Source of the DNA: Sphagnum compactum
Taxonomy: Eukaryota; Bryophyta; Sphagnopsida; Sphagnales
Reading direction: 5' to 3'
NCBI GenBank assembly: GCA_965153455.1
Contig: OZ234501.1
Span: 2,232,001-2,296,000 of the forward strand
Length of the DNA: 64,000 nucleotides
Program-made: the position numbers and the translations under genes
The notes under the pieces: generated by a model
The model's database searches: none
Seen by the model: the letters and a program-made list of their open reading frames with translations, nothing else
Told to the model about the DNA's origin: nothing
Part shown: positions 60,601 through 64,000 of the stretch, one piece after another
Numbering within the stretch: position 1 is the first letter of the stretch
Layout: each line of letters opens with the position of its first letter

Positions 60601-63600
60601 GGCCATGTCCTAATGCGGGTGTCAACCTTGTGCTATTTGTCATAAAAGAACCTGGGCTACTTGGATATCACCTTCAATTTGTGACTTACATCCCATAAAT
60701 GCCTGGGCCTCTGATAATGATCATTATTTGGAAAAGGCACCAAATCCTATCAATTAATAGATTGGGTATATATGCATATAACAATTGGAGGTAAGGTTTT
60801 TAAAGAGTCGTTGTCAACTTTGTTGAAAATTGATAGCAAATCAATGAAAGAATATAGATGAATAAAACATAGATTTACAAAGAGCTCTTCACCCAACCTT
60901 TAAGATCACATTAGTTGTTCACTTTATGATCCACCCTAAAGTTCTAACCTATTCGTGAATAGGAGGTGACATCTGCATGTGGGATGTTCATAACTAGGGT
61001 AAACATCACATGCAACGAAATACTTCATTAATTTTAACTTGAAATATCTCATAGTTTCAAAAATTAAATGATTGCAACATAAATATCTAAGACAAAAGTA
61101 ATTTGATAGGAAATTGATATCCAACACCCACACTCAACAAACTATCAAGTTGTTCATTTGATCATGCTCATCAAACATAAAACATGTTCATGTTTGTTAA
61201 TAAAAAATGTCTCAGTCAATATATTTACAATCATTTTCTTTGTGTTACAATATTATAATTCAATAAAATCATTTTTTATTTTGTCTCACATCAAATGATA
61301 ATGAATTTTGATATCTTTCATGTAAACACGAAAGGTTGATTTTTTCGTTAAAGATATACAATTTTGATTATTGTCATATATAACAATGGGTTTTATCTAT
61401 GGCTTACCAATAGCCCCAAAAATGATAAAACCACAATTAGTTGCCTTGTTTGTGAGGTGTGCCATATACTTAACTTTTGTTGACTACATAACAATACAAG
61501 ATTGTTTTTTACTAATCTTGTATTGCTATGATGACCATTATTTTTTATTTGCAAAAATGTCAAATAAGAAATGATGGCAAACAATATGGTAGATCTTTTC
61601 ATTGAAACGCATTTAACCCATCTTGTTCATGTTGAAACCTTTGTTATGGTAGACATTTTCATTACATGTGACCCCAACTATGGTTTATCCCCCTTGTGGA
61701 ACACAATTGACCCTAGTTATGGTAAATGTCCCCATCGAAACACAAAGACCCCATCATGTTTCCATTGAAACCTTTGTTATGGTAAACACCTCCATTGGAA
61801 TGCACCCACCCATAAAAACATGGATTCAATATTTCTTCTAAAACAAGAACCAAAATTATCATGTAATTATGATGTGTATGTGTGAACATGAGTGGCGAGT
61901 AGGTGGGCACATGAACAGTGAACATGACAAAATATTCCAAGGGATTTTTTTTTCAAATCATGCAAATATTCCATGACAATATGGCATATTCTTGCCACAT
62001 CACAAGAATATTCCATGTGCTCAACTTGGCATATTTTTTCCATTTATGATTGAAGGCATTGGATGTCATTGGACATCATACCAATTGACAATAATAGATG
62101 GAGATAAACAAGCACATATAAATAATGCTACAATAATATGTAAGGTTTTCATTCCTCAAATTGAAGAAAACATGTGTGGTTAACTCAAAGTGCCACTATG
62201 TTGCATTTTATGACTATATGGTATCATCATGAAACACTCCATACTTCCATAAGAAAATATGAGCCTATTTTATAGTCATGGCACAAAATAATAAAAGGTG
62301 AATTTCATTATAATTCCATGTAGCATGATGAATTAATTCCTCACCATCTCTACCAAACATCACATGTTGCAAAATATAATATATGTGCTTACAAAGAACC
62401 CAAGTCCTTCATTTCCCCAACGAGCCAACCATCACCAACATGGAATCAATGCATGTACAAGCTAGGAATTTATTTATTGTTATGTCATATTGCTTATTAT
62501 TTTGAGAAAACTTGACACTATACTATATATTCTATAATACCTTAGTAGAGGAACCTCCACATGCTGCAAGATGATCACTTGGAAAAGACAAGGGGACTCC
62601 CATTTGTTGACATGTTGCATTGACGATTTGAAAAGGTTGATGTGCCAAACCTTTTTATTGTTGCAAACAGAAGGCCAAGTTGTTGCATTTAATGGCGGAT
62701 TGATTTGAATTAAATTTTCATCGCTAATTATGCATTGTAATCTTTTGCCATTTATTAAGCTCAAAGCATGCTTCTTCTTCTAGACATGTAATTTCATCTT
62801 GGGACAAATTAACACCTTTTTACACATGCCAACTTTTAGGCACACTTTGTTTTTTCAAAAACGTGCTTCTACTTGGAACCCCACGCATTGATTGATGGCA
62901 TCAACGCAAAACCAAAACTTGTGAATTTGAGGAAGGCCACCAATGTATGGTGCTAACCAACCACCATAACATGGAGCACAAACATTGAGGATAGTTTTTT
63001 TCAATATGATCCAAGCCTTACAAGGTTGCAAGATTATTTTGTGCAACATAAAACATTGAACATGTGATGAAATCAAACAACATTCAATACACCAAATGTC
63101 ATCTCCACATGATGTTTCAAGTAGTTCTACGAATGCACATGTGCATCCACTAGGTTTTGTGAAACCATTTGTGGTTATTTGTGCAAATGTAAACCCAGGT
63201 TATATCTTATGAAAATATGGTTTTCAAATTATTATACTTTCAAGTAAGTATAATACAAGTTTGATTGTTTAAAAGCTTGAACATAGTCACCAAACATGGC
63301 AACAAACAAGCATGCACTTCACTTCCATGATTGTTAAAGCCAAATGTTATGAATTTTTTTAATAAATTGTAAGTTGACATGTCCACTAGTTCTTCAAGAA
63401 AAAACTCGTGTGAAAAGGAAGAGAAATCAATATAACTTACATATTGAGAGTACATTGTGAGGACCAAAAAAAAATGGTCAATTGTAAAAAACTTCATGTT
63501 TCATAAATCCACCCCATTGTTTAACTCGGAAATGTTAAAATGCCAACCAATTGGTAAGCTCCACAAGTACCCTTTCATTGGCAACTTTAGACAAGTACCA

Positions 63601-64000
63601 CCAACACCTAATGACAACATATCAAATTTTATTTTCTTCTAGTAATGTGGAGTTTTTACATTCATAACAAAATGCCTTGTGTTAGTCTGCATCTTCAATT
63701 TGATAAATTGTTTTGTGTGCATGTCCATAGATCAATGTTCAATGAAAGTAGTAGGTGTGTTCATTATCATCAATATGCACATTTGGATAACTTAAAGCAA
63801 TAGATGATACAAATAACATTCCAATTTGCTTACAAAATATCTCCCATGAACCCCTTGAAATTGGGCGTACTAAGGTACAAACAAGATAACATGAGCCACA
63901 CCCGCATGCTTCAGGGATTGCTTGTAGGGGAATATTCCTTAAAATTTTTTTAAATTTTTTTTCAAAAATCTTTAAAATTTATTATTGTTATTATGTTAAG
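60601..64000. other. Intergenic stretch, no gene recognised
   Basis: AT-rich. Minus frames at 60936, 61393, 61713, 62480, 62855 and 63240 and plus frames at 61371, 61571, 61992 and 63457 are short and without motifs. Nothing else is supported apart from the small repeat at 61585-61800. Confidence 0.4.
61585..61800 (+). repeat. Degenerate repeat, TATGGTA(G/A)A(C/T) ... CATTGAAAC
   Basis: TATGGTAGATCTTTTCATTGAAAC, TATGGTAGACATTTTCATT, TATGGTAAATGTCCCCATCGAAAC and TATGGTAAACACCTCCATTGGAA recur at about 61595, 61645, 61720 and 61780, with ACCCCAACTATGGTTTATC as a related unit between. A decayed array of 40-60-base units. Confidence 0.6.

Overview
This is nuclear DNA of a land plant with a large, repeat-filled genome. 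It is AT-rich, with one intron-containing gene, Ty3/gypsy, CACTA, Helitron and MULE-like remnants, and TTTAGGG-like repeats. The single gene is a two-pore channel whose second pore differs from the flowering-plant TPC1 type. Together with the repeat style, that suggests a non-flowering plant; a fern or fern-ally is my best guess, but the sequence alone does not prove it.

Layout. 1-3.3 kb: low-complexity DNA with a telomere-like degenerate tract. 3.35-6.66 kb and 8.30-11.16 kb: two related non-autonomous CACTA-like elements with very AT-rich cores; the second has a clean ATT target duplication. 13.1-13.5 kb: remnant of a NAM-associated/transposon-linked domain. 15.1-17.5 kb: chromodomain end of a Ty3/gypsy element, polypurine tracts, LTR-like DNA and a 100-bp foldback. 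21.4-31.4 kb: a decayed Ty3/gypsy element (zinc knuckle, protease, RT, RNase H, integrase) split by one CACTA-like element (24066-26891, ATT duplication) and followed by a second, inverted copy (28525-31386, GCA duplication). 32-36 kb: decayed open frames of unknown origin. 36.6-36.8 kb: tRNA-SINE-like segment. 38006-38760: a short non-autonomous Helitron with two tandem 5' ends. 40.8-43.1 kb: degenerate tandem repeats. 45.4-47.6 kb: decayed MULE-like or hypothetical transposon gene. 49.5-58.6 kb: the only intact gene. 59.1-60.6 kb: a perfect 76-bp duplication with a hairpin, then a GC-richer LTR-like segment. 60.6-64 kb: nothing recognised.

The channel gene spans 51222-58102 on the plus strand. 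I could join 13 exons with GT-AG junctions in consistent phase into a 777-residue protein. Its exon and intron pattern, cleaner GC content and open frame contrast sharply with the stop-ridden repeats around it. The rest of the window is best read as layers of transposon insertion; the target duplications show that the two CACTA copies landed after the Ty3/gypsy element.
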